Shown one piece after another: positions 42,691-54,574 of a DNA stretch of 64,000 nt. The notes beneath the pieces were generated by a model, which saw only the letters and a program-made list of their open reading frames with translations, was not told where the DNA came from and made no database searches. Every line of letters starts with the position of its first letter. The first letter of the stretch is position 1. This DNA comes from Effrenium voratum. Its lineage: Eukaryota; Sar; Dinophyceae; Suessiales; Symbiodiniaceae. The stretch is from the NCBI GenBank assembly GCA_963377175.1, contig CAUJNA010003316.1, positions 496,501-560,500 of the forward strand, in the 5' to 3' direction. The position numbers and the translations under genes are program-made.

Positions 42691-43691
42691 GCGCATTGTG
42701 TGGGGCATGGGGTCAGGTCGGGTCAGGTGGTCAGGTGGTCGGGCGGGTCAAGTGCAGGCTTGGGGTGGTCTGCCCAACCGCGGGAAATATGGGGCACAAC
42801 AATCATCAGACGTCTGTGTTCAGACTTTGGTACCCTTTGATCAATCGGTGAAGGCATTAAGGGCAAACCAGCCACCTGCAGGGTCTCCTTTCTACCTTTG
42901 GACAAACCCACAGCAAGATCGGCATGACACCTTTTGGGGGGTGGAGGGAACCCAGCCCATCTGATGTTCAAGGTAGGCCGAAACCTGTCTGGATTTCTCC
43001 CTGCCCGGTGGCCGGTTCTTTCGCAGAGATAAGGGAGCGCCCCATTCCGTGAAGTCAGCCTGCAAAAATGCTTGGACAAAACGTGCAGGAGCTGAATAGC
43101 CTCACCCTGACAAAGCTCAACACCTGTTGCTTGCATACATGCGAAGCGCTGGTCATTCCAATCAGCTCACCCACTGTGAGGTATTTTTCCAGTTTGGCAG
43201 CCATGCTACAATATGCTATCGCCTACTGCTGCAGATCTAGTGAGGATTCGCGCGGCACCAGGCAAAATTTGTTGGTTTCTCCCATAGCATGACGCAGCGT
43301 GCCGCGTGCCTTATCCGGAGCCTTTTTGCGCTTGCCCACATTTGGCCACCTTAGCATCAACCTGGGGCTAGTTTGATATCCCAACAATTTCTCTGCAGCG
43401 AGAGCTGTACCCGTTGTCATGACTCCTGTCTGGGTCTGCTGGGTGTTTTCTCCACACGGTTGTCCAACCAGGGTATGCCTTTTGGGAGGCTTCCTGTGCA
43501 TTTCCATGCTGAAGGGTTTATAATTCTAGGGAACTCCGGAGCAGCTCGCCGATTCCGGGAAGGCATCTCAAAAAGTGCTTTGTGGTACTTAGGACCCTCT
43601 GGGTTAAGGGAGGTGTCCATATCTGCCAGGTTGGCCGACCCCCCCTTCTACTTTTTTGCCCCACATCTCGCGTTCTCTCGCGAGCACCCAG

Positions 43692-43748
43692 GTGGTCGAG
43701 GAGACCGCAACGGTGGGTGCCGGAGCCCCGATCTGCGAAAGAGCAGGG
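43692..43748 (+). CDS. Probable exon VVEETATVGAGAPICERAG
   Basis: CGAGCACCCAG / 19 codons / GTGGGAAAG. Phase 0-0, so it can join the exon at 42634. The reading stays open for another 40 codons into less biased DNA. Confidence 0.45.
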
Positions 43749-44034
43749 GTGGGAAAGACAGCGGGTACTGACCTCAGAAATTGGCATGAAACTTGCAAGG
43801 CGGGGAATTCCCAACTCCCAAAACGAGTCTCCTCTACAAATGTTTTTTTTGGGTTCCATGTTACTCTGTAAAGCAACTTTTCCGGGTTTTGGACTTGACT
43901 TCAGGATGACAGTACACCGAAAGTCCAGACTAGCCGAGCTCGGGAAAATGATGTGTGCGGAGAGAAACCCGGGGGTTGCAACCCATTCTTTTCAATCGCT
44001 CACGTGCACAAACAGTGTTTTCCTGGGTTGTTGC

Positions 44035-44138
44035 CTAGGTCCCCCAGTAGTGCCCTTTTACCCTTTAGGGTTCCCCTGCTAAAAAAGCCTGCAGAAAAAG
44101 GGGTACCCTTGTTCTAACCTCTCTACTGGAGGACCTGG
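44035..44138. mobile_element. MITE family A, copy 6 (shortened interior)
   Basis: CTAGGTCCCCCAGTAGTGCCC left, CTCTACTGGAGGACCTGG right; about ten bases are missing from the poly-T/G segment relative to other copies. Confidence 0.8.
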
Positions 44139-44575
44139 TTGCAGTCTCTAAATGGTGGGACCCATCAGGTCCCAATAAACCCGCCAGATTGATGAATCCG
44201 GCATCGACAAATCCGCATGGTTGGACCTTTTGATCTGTGTTGCTCTTAGTTGTTGCGGTTGGGGCAACACCTGCAAAGTGGCGGTAAATCGCATGGTGTC
44301 CAACTTGTTCCTGACCGGCACTCCACTGTATTCCCGCTGTATTCCTCTCATGCTTCGTTTTTAGTTGACGCATCTTACATGGTTTCACCTTGTATGGTGT
44401 GCAACGTTTGGGTGGCAAACATACTGAACCTAGAAGATTGGGGAAAATCAGAAGTGGCTGTGGGTAGCATATTCCCACAATGGCATCTTGGTATATTGAA
44501 ACTAAGAGCTAGAACCCGCGGAACCCCAGCCACACCAAACATGTTTTGGTTTTGTTTGTGTGTTTCCTTCTCAAG

Positions 44576-44626
44576 GCCAAACGCATGGGCTCCACCTTCC
44601 TCGACTCTTTCCACTTCGTTGGCGAC
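44576..44626 (+). CDS. Probable exon MGSTFLDSFHFVGD
   Basis: TGTTTCCTTCTCAAG / AKRMGSTFLDSFHFVGD / GTACATG. Phase 0-0 with a good pyrimidine tract. The frame continues plausibly as VHARPFAIECQLQL if the donor is skipped; x-x-F-V-G-x-V could close an ASH domain. Confidence 0.4.
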
Positions 44627-44960
44627 GTACATGCCAGACCTTTTGCCATTGAATGTCAACTTCAGCTTGTGTGTTTGGAGCCCAAGTCCTGGCTGAACCC
44701 TGGAAACTGTATTTTCAAGCAGTAACGACTCCTTGATTGCGGTTTCCCCCTTGAGAAGATTCCCTACTCTCTTTCCAACAATCGTGGATGTGGACAGCTA
44801 GGGTCCCCAAAAGGAAAGTAGTCGTCCAAAGCCCTCCAATCGTCGGCTTCCCTGATAGAGGTATTCCCCCACCAGACATGCCATGAGCTGCTAGCCGTTT
44901 TCCATCTCTTCTCTGGTGGAGTGTCCTCCAAATGAGACCCCTTACCCTCGTTCGGGGAAC

Positions 44961-45073
44961 TACTGGATGGACGAACTCCTGCACCAGAAGCCATTGTTGG
45001 TTGGTGTTTACAGGGGGAATCGAACCATTCCAGGCTTCTCAGGTGGTGCGTTTGACGGAGTTCGCATCCACGA
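44961..45073. mobile_element. MITE family B, diverged full copy
   Basis: TACTGGATGGACGAACTCCTGCACCA left; GGTGGTGCGTTTGACGGAGTTCGCATCCA right; interior GTTGGTGTTTACAGGGG..ATTCCAGGCTTCTCAGG. Confidence 0.7.
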
Positions 45074-45222
45074 TATGTCTGGTTTTTCCCCCCCACCCCC
45101 CAAGGGCCTAAGGGGTGGTTTAGGCACCAGCGATGAACTCCATAGAGCGGGTGCCAACAAAGAGACACATGGGGTGTGCTCAAAAATAGGGCTAACCCCA
45201 CCAGCGCAGCTCTTGACGTCAG

Positions 45223-45279
45223 GGCGACGCGCCGGACTTCGACTTGGAGTTCGAGGTGGATCGCCATGCGCTGTGCGAG
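45223..45279 (+). CDS. Exon GDAPDFDLEFEVDRHALCE
   Basis: CTTGACGTCAG / 19 codons / GCCATT (GC donor; AIY could be added before GCGGGA). Phase 0-0. F-D-L-E-F-E-V is a clear beta strand and GC3 is high. A 245-codon frame on the minus strand spans this DNA but starts at TTG and runs through a MITE, so it is rejected. Confidence 0.6.
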
Positions 45280-46436
45280 GCCATTTACGCGGGACACGCG
45301 AAGATCCATGTGCCGGGGGGCTGCTCCAAACCGTAAAAAGCTACCGACCAAAAGCACAAAGATGGAAAACTGACATTCGGGTGCTCCTTCGGCCTGACGT
45401 CTTTGGAGCAATGTTTTGGGAGGTGATCCAACTGCGGACTCCAGGGGAGTAGTTGCACTCTCCACCCTCCGTGACTTGAATGCAGGGCTTCTTCCTCGCA
45501 ACGCAGAAGCTGCCAGGTGTAAGTGGGCATTGCAAACCAGCGCCTGGGTGCTGGTTTTCGCCGACCCTTGAAAGGTCCACCAAAATGCGCATGGTTGGTT
45601 GGGTTGGCTGCGTTGTGCTGGTCGTGTTGGTTGGGTCGTTTCGGGTTGCTGGGTTGGTTGGTTGGTCAGTTGGCTGGTCTCATGAAGGTACCAATCTTAG
45701 AATCAGTTGGTTGGTTCGCCAATACATTGAGCACTGCGTCATCCGTATGTCGGTTTCGGGGCCCGCCCTCCAATTGCACGTTGTGCCTCGAGATCCAGCC
45801 CTCAGGTTGGGCTCCTGCGGTGAGGCTTCAGGGCAACATGGCGTTCTGAAGCCCCAAGTGTTTTTTGTAACTTGGAGAACCCGCTAGGAGGTGCGCCTCC
45901 TTCTGGTTTCCCTTCCAATCCAAGCCAGCAGTTCCTAAAATCGATTGTTAGGTTACAGGTGGCTCCCAGTGATTCGTGGGCGAAGAGGGACTCGGGGCAG
46001 TGTACGTCGTGGCTCTGAGCATGGTTTGACGAACTTCGCTTTCGAGAAGCTTCGAGAGCCCCCGAATGAGTTAAAAGTGCCCTTGGCACTTTTGCGGGAA
46101 ATTGGGTGGGGCCACTTTCTGTTTGGTATCACACGGGTAGTCACGCCATCCAAAAGGGTGGGTGGGTGGAGGGGATCCTCCGAAAGAGACGGACATAAAT
46201 CAATGAGCATTTATTTTTCTCCATCCGGGAGTTTCCACACTGAGTTGCGGGGGAGTGCAATAATCCCAACCCCCTTCAAAATGAAATTGGGGTTGTGGGG
46301 AAGAGTAAATAAATGGAATTGGGGGACCCCCCACCCCCCTCCCCCTTAAGGTAGGGGGGATGTGCAATAGTTTGCTTTCGAGAAACCCTGAAAGAGGATT
46401 CAACGAAAAGGCTCGCAGAGCGGCACGCACACGTAG

Positions 46437-46485
46437 GCCCTGCTGAAGCACGGCAACCCCTCGCGCGGGCCCCGGGCGTTTGCTG
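46437..46485 (+). CDS. Exon ALLKHGNPSRGPRAFA
   Basis: CGCACACGTAG / 16 codons + G / GTGAGC, a canonical donor. Strong third-position bias. Not diagnostic of a domain, but a convincing exon by signals. Confidence 0.5.
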
Positions 46486-46554
46486 GTGAGCGCCAGTCTC
46501 AAGAGCCAGCCTCTCACCAACAAGCGGCAAATAAAGAGTACAAACATGAGTCTT

Positions 46555-46669
46555 TTCCAGGGCTCCTTAAAAGATACATTTGGCCCATTTGAAACATGGC
46601 TTATTCCACCAAACTAAAAGGACACCACCATTTACAAGGCAATGTTTAGGTGTATAATGTAAGGATCTT
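46555..46669. repeat. Dispersed 115-bp repeat, copy 2
   Basis: Same sequence family as 16624-16738, here shortly after an exon donor. Confidence 0.8.
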
Positions 46670-47689
46670 TCTTTTCCATTAAACCCATCGATCCACTTTA
46701 GGATCATCCACAAAGGACCCATTTTTTCTTTTTGTCTCTAGGCCCCCGCTCGGGGCTTAACCCCCGGTTGTTTGGTTGGTTGGTTGCTTGGTTGGTTGGG
46801 CAACCATCCACCAAGGGAAATAGTACCCTACGACCCCATGGTTATTGTAGCAGCAGTACACCGTTTTGTTGACCAAGGGGGGCATTGTGCCTACCACTAA
46901 TATGGAAGTACCTCTTGGATCTCTCCCTTTCCCTTTTGGACCAGTCAAAAGGCGAGGCACGAAAGATGTTAGTGAAGCTCGGCTCCAGATAGACCATGCC
47001 GACCCTGGAGCTCATCCTTATCTCCTGCCCTTCACTTTAGAGGACAATCCCTATATATGCACCGTTTTTTTTGGGGGGGATCCCATTTTCTGCAGGTGTT
47101 CAACGGAACCAAAAAGGAAACCACCATTTTTGGTGGTCCGCCGAAAAAGACACACCCGTATTCCCTTTCCTCTTGCAGACCAGTCAAAAGGCGCCGTCTG
47201 CACTTGATGTGAAGTGGGCTATGCCGAAATGCCAAAGGTTGCACAGCGATTGAACCCCACTGCAATATGTCCCCGCCAGATTATTGTTTGCGAGCCAGTT
47301 TCAACCCCTTGCTTGAAGGGGACGTAGTACTGGCCGCGACTCCATATTTCCGGGCCCTTTTTGTTCCCAAGCTTTTAGGTGGGTGGAAAAACCATCTTGT
47401 AGCTGTTGCCAATTTAATTTGTGAGCTTCCTGTTGGTGATACTTCACACAGCGTGGTCCCCTTTCTGGTTAGATAGAAGCCTTCACTTGTAGCTTCCCTG
47501 ACGTGGCCACCTTAGAGGCTTTCTGTTGGCAGATTTCTTCATTGATTCAAGGCCCAACAAGTGCTACTAGCTGCTACTGTTTCTGCCCAGTAAACTCAGC
47601 AGGTGAGCCGGAACGATCCGAAGCGGCCTCGAGGCAGCATCGGCCCACCATCAGCCCAACAGCCAGGTGGGAGACGGCCAAGCGCAATG

Positions 47690-47777
47690 GGTGTGGCTCA
47701 AAATGAAAAATCAGGGGATCGCAGATTTTAGTCCTTGTTTCCATTTACCAGGGTTCCATTTGGGGTACCTATTTTGG
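47690..47777. mobile_element. Repeat family D, GTGGCTCAAAATGAAA copy 1
   Basis: GGGTGTGGCTCAAAATGAAAAATC..GATCGCAGATTTTAGTCC..GTTTCCATTTACCAGGGTTCC..TACCTATTTTGGGCCCAAAA; right end diverged. It is followed after ~160 bp by a better copy. Confidence 0.6.
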
Positions 47778-47936
47778 GCCCAAAATTAAACAGGAGGGGT
47801 TACGCAGGTAAATTGATTCCGGCCAAAAAAATACAACCCATGGGTGAAAACACCATGGCTGCAAAGTGGTGCAAAAGGACTTCGCAACCATCCACAGTAT
47901 TTTGGCAGGTCCCGCTAGGTTTGACACACACCCAAA

Positions 47937-48050
47937 TGGGTGTGGCTCAAAATGAAACGATCGGAGGGGCAAACCGCAGGTTTTGGGCCATGTTTCCACT
48001 TGCCAGGGCAAGCCATTTTGGTACCGTTTTCTTTTGAGCCACAGCCAAAT
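47937..48050. mobile_element. Repeat family D, GTGGCTCAAAATGAAA copy 2
   Basis: GGGTGTGGCTCAAAATGAAAC left and CTTTTGAGCCACAGCC right are inverted; the interior CGCAGGTTTTGGGCCATGTTTCCACTTGCCAGGGCAAGCCATTTTGG is conserved at 56.0 kb. Confidence 0.75.
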
Positions 48051-49349
48051 CACAAATCAGAGGGTTCAACTCCTCTTTTCTCTGGGTCTAAGATTGTCAT
48101 CAGTGCGACCCTTGTCTCTGTTGCTGCTGCTGTTGTCAGCAAAGCTGGGTCATGCATGGTGGTTCCCCCCCTCTTTCCACCCGCAAAAGTCATTTTGAGG
48201 ACCTCGACCCAACAAAGCACCGATTTCTTAGCGAAAATTGGGGTGACCCAGAACAATGGCGGTTTCCCTTGTTTGGTTTCGCTTCCAACAATCCTGAATG
48301 GCAACCCTACAATGCATTCAGAAACCACTTCGACGGAAGCTGCAATTAACGGACCCGAACCTGGGCTCCAAAAGCACACTTGAGCCGGGTTCCCTTTGAC
48401 CAGTCATTGAGTTGACGTTCATTGCAATCTCAAAATGGCCCAGAAAACTTGTACCTTCACCGGGGTGAAACATACCTGGTAGTTTCTTGGAAGACCCGGT
48501 GACATATACCTTGCTTGTATGATGGCTCCCAAATTGAGACCCTTGCTTTTCGAACAACCCTCATACGGAACGCGCTTGTAGGGATAGGGTCCCCACGCTT
48601 TCACTCCTTGCATGGCCGTAAACTCGCTTGTAAAACTAAACTCCAACTAGCCTTCCTCCCGCCAGCGTAGCACCTGTGAGAAAGCTACCTGGAAGATGAA
48701 GTTCCTTCTGAAGGGACCGGGCTCCTGTCAGCTCCTGTCAGCTGCCATGTTACCGGTTAGTTCTAGCCACACCCTTCTCATTCTCTTCTGGGATCCTTCT
48801 CTTCAAAGATTAGGCCAATTGTTGTATGGGTTTCTAAAGAGAACGAGTGAATAGAATGCGGAATCAACCCTTAGACTGGTGGGAGGGAGGGTAATCCAAC
48901 CCAAAGATTGGTGTAGAGCCCCAGTCCATGCCGCATAGGTGTGGTCTTTTTTTTGGGGCCCCCCCCAACAAATGGTCATCTTGATTTTTTTTTGTAGATA
49001 CTCCTTGAGAGGGAGGGGCATTTCTCAGCCCGATTGTTTTCGTCGACATTCGGCATCGAGGCGCCGCGGCGCCGGCATCGAGGCGGCGCCGGTGACTGCA
49101 GCGCCCGGAGCTGACTGCAGGGCCTGGCGGATTTTTCCCGGTGTGGGGGGGGTTTTCCGGTACCCTCCTTAGGCGCCAGGCTTTTTGCACCAGGCTCCAT
49201 ACTTTGGGAATTGTAGTAACCACAAGGGGGTGTGTTTTAAAGTGGGGCATCCCCCCCAAAATGGTTGGTTTTCCTTCTGGGTTCCCTTTAAAACAACACG
49301 ATGGTTGTAGTAACTATATTCCAGGGTACCTTCCATTTCCGTTCTTTGC

Positions 49350-49495
49350 AGGGATCCTTCTTTCTAGAAAACCTCAAGAATCCCAGGGTGAAACGGCTGG
49401 TTTTGAAAAGAACGATGGTTGAACACAATGGGGAATCAACCCCTAGATATTGGAGTGTGTCTTTGTCATGGGGCATCCCCAAAACTGAGGGGTGT
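49350..49495. repeat. Dispersed repeat family E, copy 1
   Basis: Closely matches 22262-22432 (CTTTCTAGAAAACCTC, GTTTTGAAAAGAACGATGGTTGAA, GTGTCTTTGTCATGGGGCATCCCCAAAACTGAG). Confidence 0.75.
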
Positions 49496-49544
49496 TCTTT
49501 CGGATTCCCCAAGACGGGTACCATCAATAAAAGACAAACCCGTA

Positions 49545-49649
49545 TACTGTGGATGGGCAAAATGCACCTCGCACCAGTTAGTAGGTGGTTTATCCCATCG
49601 TGTATAGGGCTTCATCCCCAAGTGGTGCAGGATCTCGTTCATCCACACT
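49545..49649. mobile_element. MITE family B copy
   Basis: TACTGTGGATGGGCAAAATGCACCTCGCACCA left; AAGTGGTGCAGGATCTCGTTCATCCACA right. Confidence 0.65.
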
Positions 49650-50371
49650 GCAGGTGTCCTTTTTAGGGTAGTTGGGTTGGACAGAGGTGCCAGTGGTTGT
49701 ATTCCGTGGACGTCTATTTTTCCAAAAGGCAGATCCCTTTCGGACAATTTAATGGCGACATGATGAAGATTCCTTGCCCGACCTTCCTTTGGCGATTGTT
49801 CCATTTAATTCAACGCCTACCGGGCCCCTTGAACCTGTCAGCCGGCTGCACCCCCAACGCCATTCCACCTTTGTGGAACCAACGGGTAGCATGGCAAGAG
49901 CCGCCGGTTTTCAGGGAAAACACGCAGAAACCAGGGCGCTGGGAATGGCCTTTCCACTGTGATACATGAAAGTCTTCACTTGCAGGGCAAAAGATGATCA
50001 ACCCCAAGCGTGGTTAGAATTAGTTTGCTTTCCTTCGGTGTCCCTTGTCCACGGATTAATCTACTCCCCTTGTCCCGATCAGGTCGTTGGAGCACCCCTG
50101 GTTCCAAACCATAGGGGAAGTAGGTTCAGGGGCAGCACATCAGGGGGGCCTGCTCTTTGGTGGAAAGAAGGAAGCGCATACAGCAGTACTGAGCCTCTTG
50201 TCGGGCCATATGATGTCACCACACTAGCCTATTTATCAGCGATCGTGTCAAGCTGTTGTCTTTGGATGGCTTGAATGCATCATTGTGTAGTGTGAGCAGC
50301 ACATGAAACACTCATAATGTCGATTTCGGTCTTTCAACCGTTTGGCATGTCGCTTCACGTAGAGTGCCCCA

Positions 50372-50495
50372 TACTCTGGATGGACGCAATCCTGCACTAG
50401 CTAAGACACCCTGGAATGATGATTCTCCTGTAAGCACCAACAAACCATGGTTTCCATGGGTTCAAAGTGGTGCAGGATTTCGTCCATCCACAGTA
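50372..50495. mobile_element. MITE family B, full copy beside an exon
   Basis: TACTCTGGATGGACGCAATCCTGCAC left, GTGGTGCAGGATTTCGTCCATCCACAGTA right; TA at both edges. It ends 67 nt before the acceptor of the exon at 50563. Confidence 0.8.
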
Positions 50496-50562
50496 TGTTG
50501 ACTTTGGATAAATCTGGGTCGTCCAGATGATTCTAATGTTGACCTTACCGGTTCCGGCCCAG

Positions 50563-50613
50563 GCATTACATCTGCGACTTCGGGCACATCGCGCTGGGCC
50601 AGATCAGCCGCTG
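50563..50613 (+). CDS. ASH-domain exon YICDFGHIALGQIS
   Basis: GGTTCCGGCCCAG / G + HYICDFGHIALGQISR + TG / GC donor. (I/C)-D-F-G-x-I-x-x-G-x is the first strand and turn of an ASH domain. It shows that the ASH architecture continues, or restarts, on the same strand beyond the RING/NADAR locus. Confidence 0.75.
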
Positions 50614-52653
50614 GCCCGATCTTGGCACAGTCCATTTCTCCAAACTGAAAACAGGGTCGCGCACCCAGATGGTTCAAGTACCTCATATTTACGGATTTGA
50701 GGAATCAGTACTTGACGAATCCCCTTGAATCACAGCCAAAGCCTTAACTATGTGGTACTTAGGACCCTCTGGGGCATGGCGCTCATTCTTCCCGGCCACC
50801 AATTGACCATCAGGACGGTGAGTTGGGTGAGAATGTAATCCTTTCCCGCGCTCCGAGGAGTAGGGTTGATGGTCAGCTTTGGGTGTGTCTTTGGTGCCCA
50901 CCCGTTCTAGGGGGTGGTTTTGACGGTCAACGAGTAGCCCATGTGGGGACTACTGTAACCCATAGGATCAACAGCCCCTGCCTGTTGTACAGATGGTCAG
51001 ATTTTGAATGTGGTTTTAGTTATCTTTTATACGGGTTCCAATCAAAGTTTCCTTCACCATGGCTCAGAAGAATCAATTGCACATGTAATCGATTGCACGG
51101 CAACATTTCTCATAGAGACATGTTGTTTTGTGTGATTGCATCTGATTGTATCTCAAATCGCTACATATCCCGCGAGCGGTGACTGGCTGTGTAGCCCTCT
51201 GATATTTTTTGAGCCTCCGCACGAGACTGATCCATCAGAAGATCTCCAAGACGGGAAGGCGTCCACACAATATCCCTCAGTGTCATCCTATCCGTTTTCG
51301 GTTGACAATCTCTTGCGGAACTAGATCTTGGCACAGTTGCGCGAGTTTTGATGAAGGCGATTTGATGCGTTGCTCTGTGATTTGCACCTGTCTTTGCAAG
51401 TGGCTTTTGTTTGCATCATCTCTGAGGCACTCGAAAGATCAACATCCACAACTGCTGCTCTGAGCCAGTCGGGGTTCCTAGGATCAGCCTTGCCAGTTCA
51501 AAGAACGAGACCTTTCGCGCAGTTTGTTTGGGGCTAGGTGACTCAAGGAAAGACATAGGTCAGTTTTTTTTGAGGGTATATACCCCTTTTCTGTTGGTTT
51601 GAAGGGAAACCAGAAGGACAACAACCACGTTTGGGGGGGGTTGCCCAAAAACGACACACCGACATGAAACCAGCTTAGAATATACGCCTTTCGTTACGTG
51701 AGACTGAAATGCTACCTATGAAGCGGTTTATTGGGCATGAGTCTCGGTGGACGGTGTCCGCAAGCAAAAGCCATGTCGGAGCCTTGTTGGCACTTGGAAT
51801 ATGTTTAACATATAAGAGTCTATTTGGAATTGATTTCAAAGGCAGCCCAACGCAAAGCCAGCCTTGGAAGGTCTATGCATTCAACACGTGCACTGGACGT
51901 GATATTTGCTGGCCGGCTTCAAACACCTCCGCTGCCGGTCGACAAGAAACATTCTGAATCCATCTACAGTTGACAGCTCACGTGCCTGCCTGGTCAGGGC
52001 AGGAGCAGTATGGCTTCTTTCCAACTCTGTCAAATGGAGCCCCCCTTTGAGAACAAAGGAGGGCATGTTGTGTCAAGCCCGTAAAGGACAACAGTTGACC
52101 GCTGCCTCCCTAGCCAGGGGAACCGCTAGTATGGTTTGTTGCTTCCCGGTTGCCGATCGCGCAAATGACAATGCGACCAGGTGCTGCTGAGTAAACCAGC
52201 AACTCCTTTGAGAGGAGCAACATTGCCTCCGTTGTTCAGTGGCACCCTTGTTCCCCTTTGTTTTGCTGATTTTTGTTTTTGAGGGTCACTGAGCAACTGA
52301 GTGGCGGTTGCCCAAATCGCACGGGAAACCCGCAGTTGGTTTGGAGGTTTGGCGCGGGTCCCTCTCAGCAATCATGGACGCGGACGATCGGAGGAGTTTG
52401 GAAGACTACTTTCTTTTTGGGAGCCGGCCTGCTCACTTCCATTGTTGGAGAAAGGGCATTGGCTAAGTTCTCGTTTTTTGAGGGTAATCACCCCTTTTTG
52501 TTGTGATTGCAAAGGGAAGCCACATGGATAGCCACCATTTCAGAACAGGGGAACCTGGTAGTGCGCTTTTTGTGTGGCTTTGAGGCTTGCAGTCTTCTCA
52601 TGGGCCACCATTTTTGGGGTCCCCCCCAAAACAAGTCACACCCGCTACCGCAG

Positions 52654-52701
52654 GTGGCCTTGTACCTGGACAAGAAGCTCCTCAAGGACAACGGCTTTCA
52701 G
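52654..52701 (+). CDS. ASH-series exon VALYLDKKLLKDNGFQ
   Basis: CGCTACCGCAG / 16 codons / GTGCGG, phase 0-0. V-A-L-Y-L-D strand and L-K-D-N-G-F turn resemble an ASH-domain end, with strong G/C third positions. The reading is open for another 100 codons, but bias is lost beyond CAG. Confidence 0.65.
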
Positions 52702-52901
52702 GTGCGGCTAAGAGTCAGCGAGATGTGGCGCAGATGTTCTTCATCCATTTGCTTAAGAATATGTTTTGTTTTCACCTGTTGGGTTTCAGAGGGAATCTAT
52801 CACTACTGGAAATATTTTCATTTTTTTCCGGGGGGGCTCAAGCAAATGGAAGTCTTGTTTTGCAAATGGGTATGTGTCAAACTAGGGGGACCTGCCAAAA
52901 A

Positions 52902-52988
52902 TACTGTGGATGGTTACGAAGTCCTTTCGCACCACTTTGCAGCCATGGTTTTTTCACCGCTTGGGGTTGGTATCGTCCATCCACAGTT
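52902..52988. mobile_element. MITE family B, short copy
   Basis: TACTGTGGATGGTTACGAAGTCCTTTCGCACCAC left, TCGTCCATCCACAGT right; the interior is partly deleted. Confidence 0.7.
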
Positions 52989-53206
52989 TGTATGTAGGTT
53001 GCACACAACCTGAAACGGGCACCCTCAACACACACGCACACCAAATGTAACTTCCATTTTGCTTGTCGACTGATGTGAAGTGAAGCAAGTGGGCACATCA
53101 TGGGTAGGAATACCGGGTGTACGGCGTCTAAAAGCAGATGCGCCGGGTATTGGCCGTGATGCTGAGGGGTTGAACTCTGTCAGGTGTTAAGGTCATCGTA
53201 TTTCAG

Positions 53207-53394
53207 GTTTTGAAACCATCGAACGCGGAGATCCGGAGGAAGAACTCGTTTCCACTTTCCAGCTGGTGGATTGCTCGTGGCTGAAGGGTGCAACAACCAC
53301 GTCACAGGCTGAGCCGGACTCCATCAAACCCCTGGCGCCGGGGAAGAATTTCCTGCTGCAGGCGGGGATTGCCATGGAAGTTGGAGGCAAAAAG
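53207..53394 (+). CDS. Longest exon of the second cluster (188 nt)
   Basis: GTCATCGTATTTCAG / two bases + 62 codons: FETIERGDPEEELVSTFQLV, DCSWLKGATTTSQAEPDSIK, PLAPGKNFLLQAGIAMEVGG KK / GC donor. The sequence alternates an acidic strand, a W-L-K-G loop and a P-L-x-P-G-K-x-F turn, compatible with a degenerate ASH or related Ig-like domain. No ATG opens the correct start, so ORF finders report only its second half. The domain name is uncertain; its coding status is not much in doubt. Confidence 0.7.
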
Positions 53395-54574
53395 GCTCGG
53401 GGCGAACAGGCACGAAGCCCCGACCCAATGGCCGGAAATGTGTCGGGTTTCATGGCAAGGTCGTGCGGAAGTCTCCAGGAAACTTGGTAGCTCCCTCCAT
53501 CCGATGCCTTAGCTTTTTAGCTTTTTAGTTGGCTTAGTTCCATTAACCCAAGACAAGTTATTCACTTGTAAAAGGGGATCTGTAAACGGACTGCGCAGTG
53601 AATTGAAAGCAATGTGCGGGTTGGTCCACCACTGAAAAACTGAAGCCACTTTTAGTGAGCATCTTCGGGCAACTTTATGGGGGGACCTTCATATCAAGCT
53701 TTGGATTTTGCATCCCGCCTCAACAGATTTCCAGAGCGTTTTAGGGGAACTGCCTTGGGGAATTACGTTGGACCCTTTGCTTTTGGCTTCCCTTTCACAC
53801 CCTGCAAAGGGTCCCGAGTTTGGACGCATCCCCATTTAAACCCTAGGTTTGGCTGCCTGATTCTGAGCTGAGGTGGCCTAGGAAGAAGCGGCCCAGGGCT
53901 CATGTGATGACGTGTCCCGCCCCAGTTTTTGCGGGCCAAGCGTCTTGTTCCCTCTAGGTCTCCGCAAGCCGCGCGAGGGATGAAGCGGAAGGCTCGTGTC
54001 TTCGCTTTTGCGGGGGGACCGTGGGTCTGGGAGGGCGAGGCAGGTGCTTTCCATCTTCTCACAAGCAGCAACACTCAAACTGACATCTGGCCTTCCGACA
54101 ACAGTTGATCTCCGTCGGCCACATTCTGACGGAGTCCCTGAAGCTGTAAGACCCGCTGTTTTGTGTGAGGATCCTTGCGTTTGCCATTTTGTAATGTTTG
54201 CCCCGTACCAAATTGGTTTCCGTTGATCCAAGCACCCCAGGAGAATCTAAGATCCAAGGCAGACTGGAGCCGGTGTGACGGCCCGGCCATTCTTCCAACC
54301 CTGCGTCCTCTTGAGACGAGGGCGGTCCAAGGAACGCAAGGCAAATGGCGACCGACTCGGGGTTTGCGTTTGATCTCACCCGTGAGCGCTTCTTTCTGGG
54401 GATTTGTCATGATTCACATCCAGCCGCTTGCACTATCTCCACTGTGCCTCTCAGAATCTTTCAGGATCCGTTTGCGTATCAACTCGTGGTTTTCCTTCAA
54501 GGCCCCCACAAAAGGCGCAAATTCCAATTGCCGAGAGGCTGGGACGGAGGGACTCCGTGCCCCGATCGAACCAG

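Larger units (their letters stand above)
46670..50562. other. Exon-poor intronic stretch
   Basis: Contains two family D hairpins (47690-47777, 47937-48050), family E at 49350-49495 and MITE B copies. GC-rich islands at 47.60-47.69 and 49.04-49.13 kb give partial readings (GEPERSEAASRQHRPTISPT; GIEAAPVTAAPGADCRAW) without a secure splice structure. A 69-codon ATG frame at 47267-47476 (MSPPDYCLRASFNPLLEGDV..) is unassigned. Confidence 0.4.

Noticed and set aside
44764..45501. 245-codon minus-strand open frame
   Set aside because: It begins at TTG, crosses a MITE B copy and is antisense to a better plus-strand exon (45223-45279).
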